Source: a virus
IMG/VR virus record: IMGVR_UViG_3300034118_000953
Coordinates: 1 to 21,234 of that record
Strand: one strand, 5' to 3'
DNA: 21,234 nucleotides
A program made the position numbers and the translations under genes. Positions 20,763 to 21,234 of the stretch are shown here, piece after piece (within the stretch, counting starts at the first letter, position 1; each line of letters opens with the position of its first letter). Below the pieces are notes generated by a model, which was not told the DNA's origin, did no database searches, and saw only the letters and a list, made by a program, of their open reading frames with translations.

Positions 20763-21234
20763 AGAAGGTCACCAACCATCCCGACATCTCGCAGTTGTCA
20801 GCAGAGGGAGTCCATGCTCCCGACCTGTCCATCCACAAGGGAATGAAACTGGGCATCTCCGACAAGCGCAGCAAGGCAGTGACCAAGCACCTTGAGGCTG
20901 CGAAGAAGCACCTGACTCCAGAGGTGTCCGAGTTCTCCTCCCGCATGGCAAGCGGAGAAGGTGTCCACAAGAGGATGCACGAACTCGTCCGCAACTACTC
21001 CAATGCTGCCGCAAGGACAACGGGGAAGAGGAGCGTGGCAGGGCTGAGGAAGCATGTCGCTGGCTATGCGGAGAGGACGGTCAAGAGCGAGGCAGGAAGG
21101 AAGAAACTCCATGATGCCCTCCATGCGGACATAGATGCCAACAAGCACCATCTGAATGCCCTCTTCAAGGCTCACCACCACATCGTACAGGCAAAGCACC
21201 ACATGCTGGACGAGTTCGGGAAGAGCCACAGGGG
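20759..21234 (+). CDS. Histidine/lysine-rich helical protein, 3'-truncated
   Basis: 158 codons are visible and the frame runs off the window end. The start M-K-K-V-T-N-H-P-D-I-S overlaps the upstream TGA as ATGA. The body is predicted long alpha-helix with heptad-like spacing and many basic and histidine residues (K-H-L-E-A-A-K-K-H-L, H-A-D-I-D-A-N-K-H-H-L, K-A-H-H-H-I-V-Q-A-K-H-H). In the KxDG family that I recall, similar helical sequence follows in the same chain, so this gene may be a split-off C-terminal part of the protein at 19998. No catalytic motif is visible. Confidence 0.7.
   Translation, partial: MKKVTNHPDISQLSAEGVHAPDLSIHKGMKLGISDKRSKAVTKHLEAAKKHLTPEVSEFSSRMASGEGVHKRMHELVRNYSNAAARTTGKRSVAGLRKHVAGYAERTVKSEAGRKKLHDALHADIDANKHHLNALFKAHHHIVQAKHHMLDEFGKSHR

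Noticed and set aside
20745-20765. Programmed -1 frameshift joining the genes at 19998 and 20759
   Set aside because: No X-XXY-YYZ slippery heptamer in the zero frame. An ATGA overlap is the usual coupling in this genome.

Overview
The window looks like part of a tailed-phage genome of the T4-like (myovirus) type, probably an environmental phage. The main evidence is a gene for a T4 gp32-type single-stranded DNA-binding protein (zinc ligands and acidic tail visible), placed directly after a small gene resembling the late-transcription co-activator gp33. Next to them are a PD-(D/E)XK exonuclease and several small proteins that resemble families I associate with cyanophage-type T4 relatives. 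A monomeric B12-dependent ribonucleotide reductase (nrdJ) lies between virion genes. The host cannot be read from the sequence. Cyanobacteria or another aquatic bacterium would fit, but this is inference.

Layout. (1) 1-8253, plus strand: a tail-fibre/adhesin region with a collagen-like fibre cut by the window edge, a fibre with a probable receptor-binding tip, a small tail-associated protein, a second collagen-like fibre, a 202-aa virion-type protein, a 1206-aa repeat-built structural protein and a 59-aa helical protein. (2) 8365-10290: nrdJ, followed by a hairpin terminator. (3) 15485-10385, minus strand: a three-gene operon with a repeat-containing fibre-like protein, a large protein resembling a glycosidase barrel, and a protein with a dockerin-like calcium loop. 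The last two genes look AT-richer than their surroundings. (4) 15521-17945, plus strand: divergent promoter region, gp33-like gene, gp32 with its own sigma70-like promoter, a structured 3' region ending in a strong terminator, a small unknown gene and the exonuclease. (5) 17939-18998: a small minus-strand virion-type protein, a 45-aa membrane protein on the plus strand, and a free-standing GIY-YIG endonuclease on the minus strand. (6) 19127-21234, plus strand: two unknown proteins, a KxDG-motif nucleotidyltransferase-like protein, and a helical histidine/lysine-rich protein cut by the window end. Several plus-strand neighbours overlap by ATGA (2350, 17268, 19998, 20759), which indicates translational coupling.

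How it works together. Regions 1 and 3 probably supply host recognition and cell-surface digestion or binding. Regions 2 and 4 supply deoxynucleotides and replication/recombination proteins. The gp33-like protein would link replication to late transcription. An octamer close to CATACATA recurs in the intergenic regions, including two mirror-image divergent pairs. It resembles the T4 late promoter TATAAATA and may be this phage's own late promoter. No intergenic stretch exceeds 300 bases. No tRNA, CRISPR array, insertion sequence or integrase was seen.
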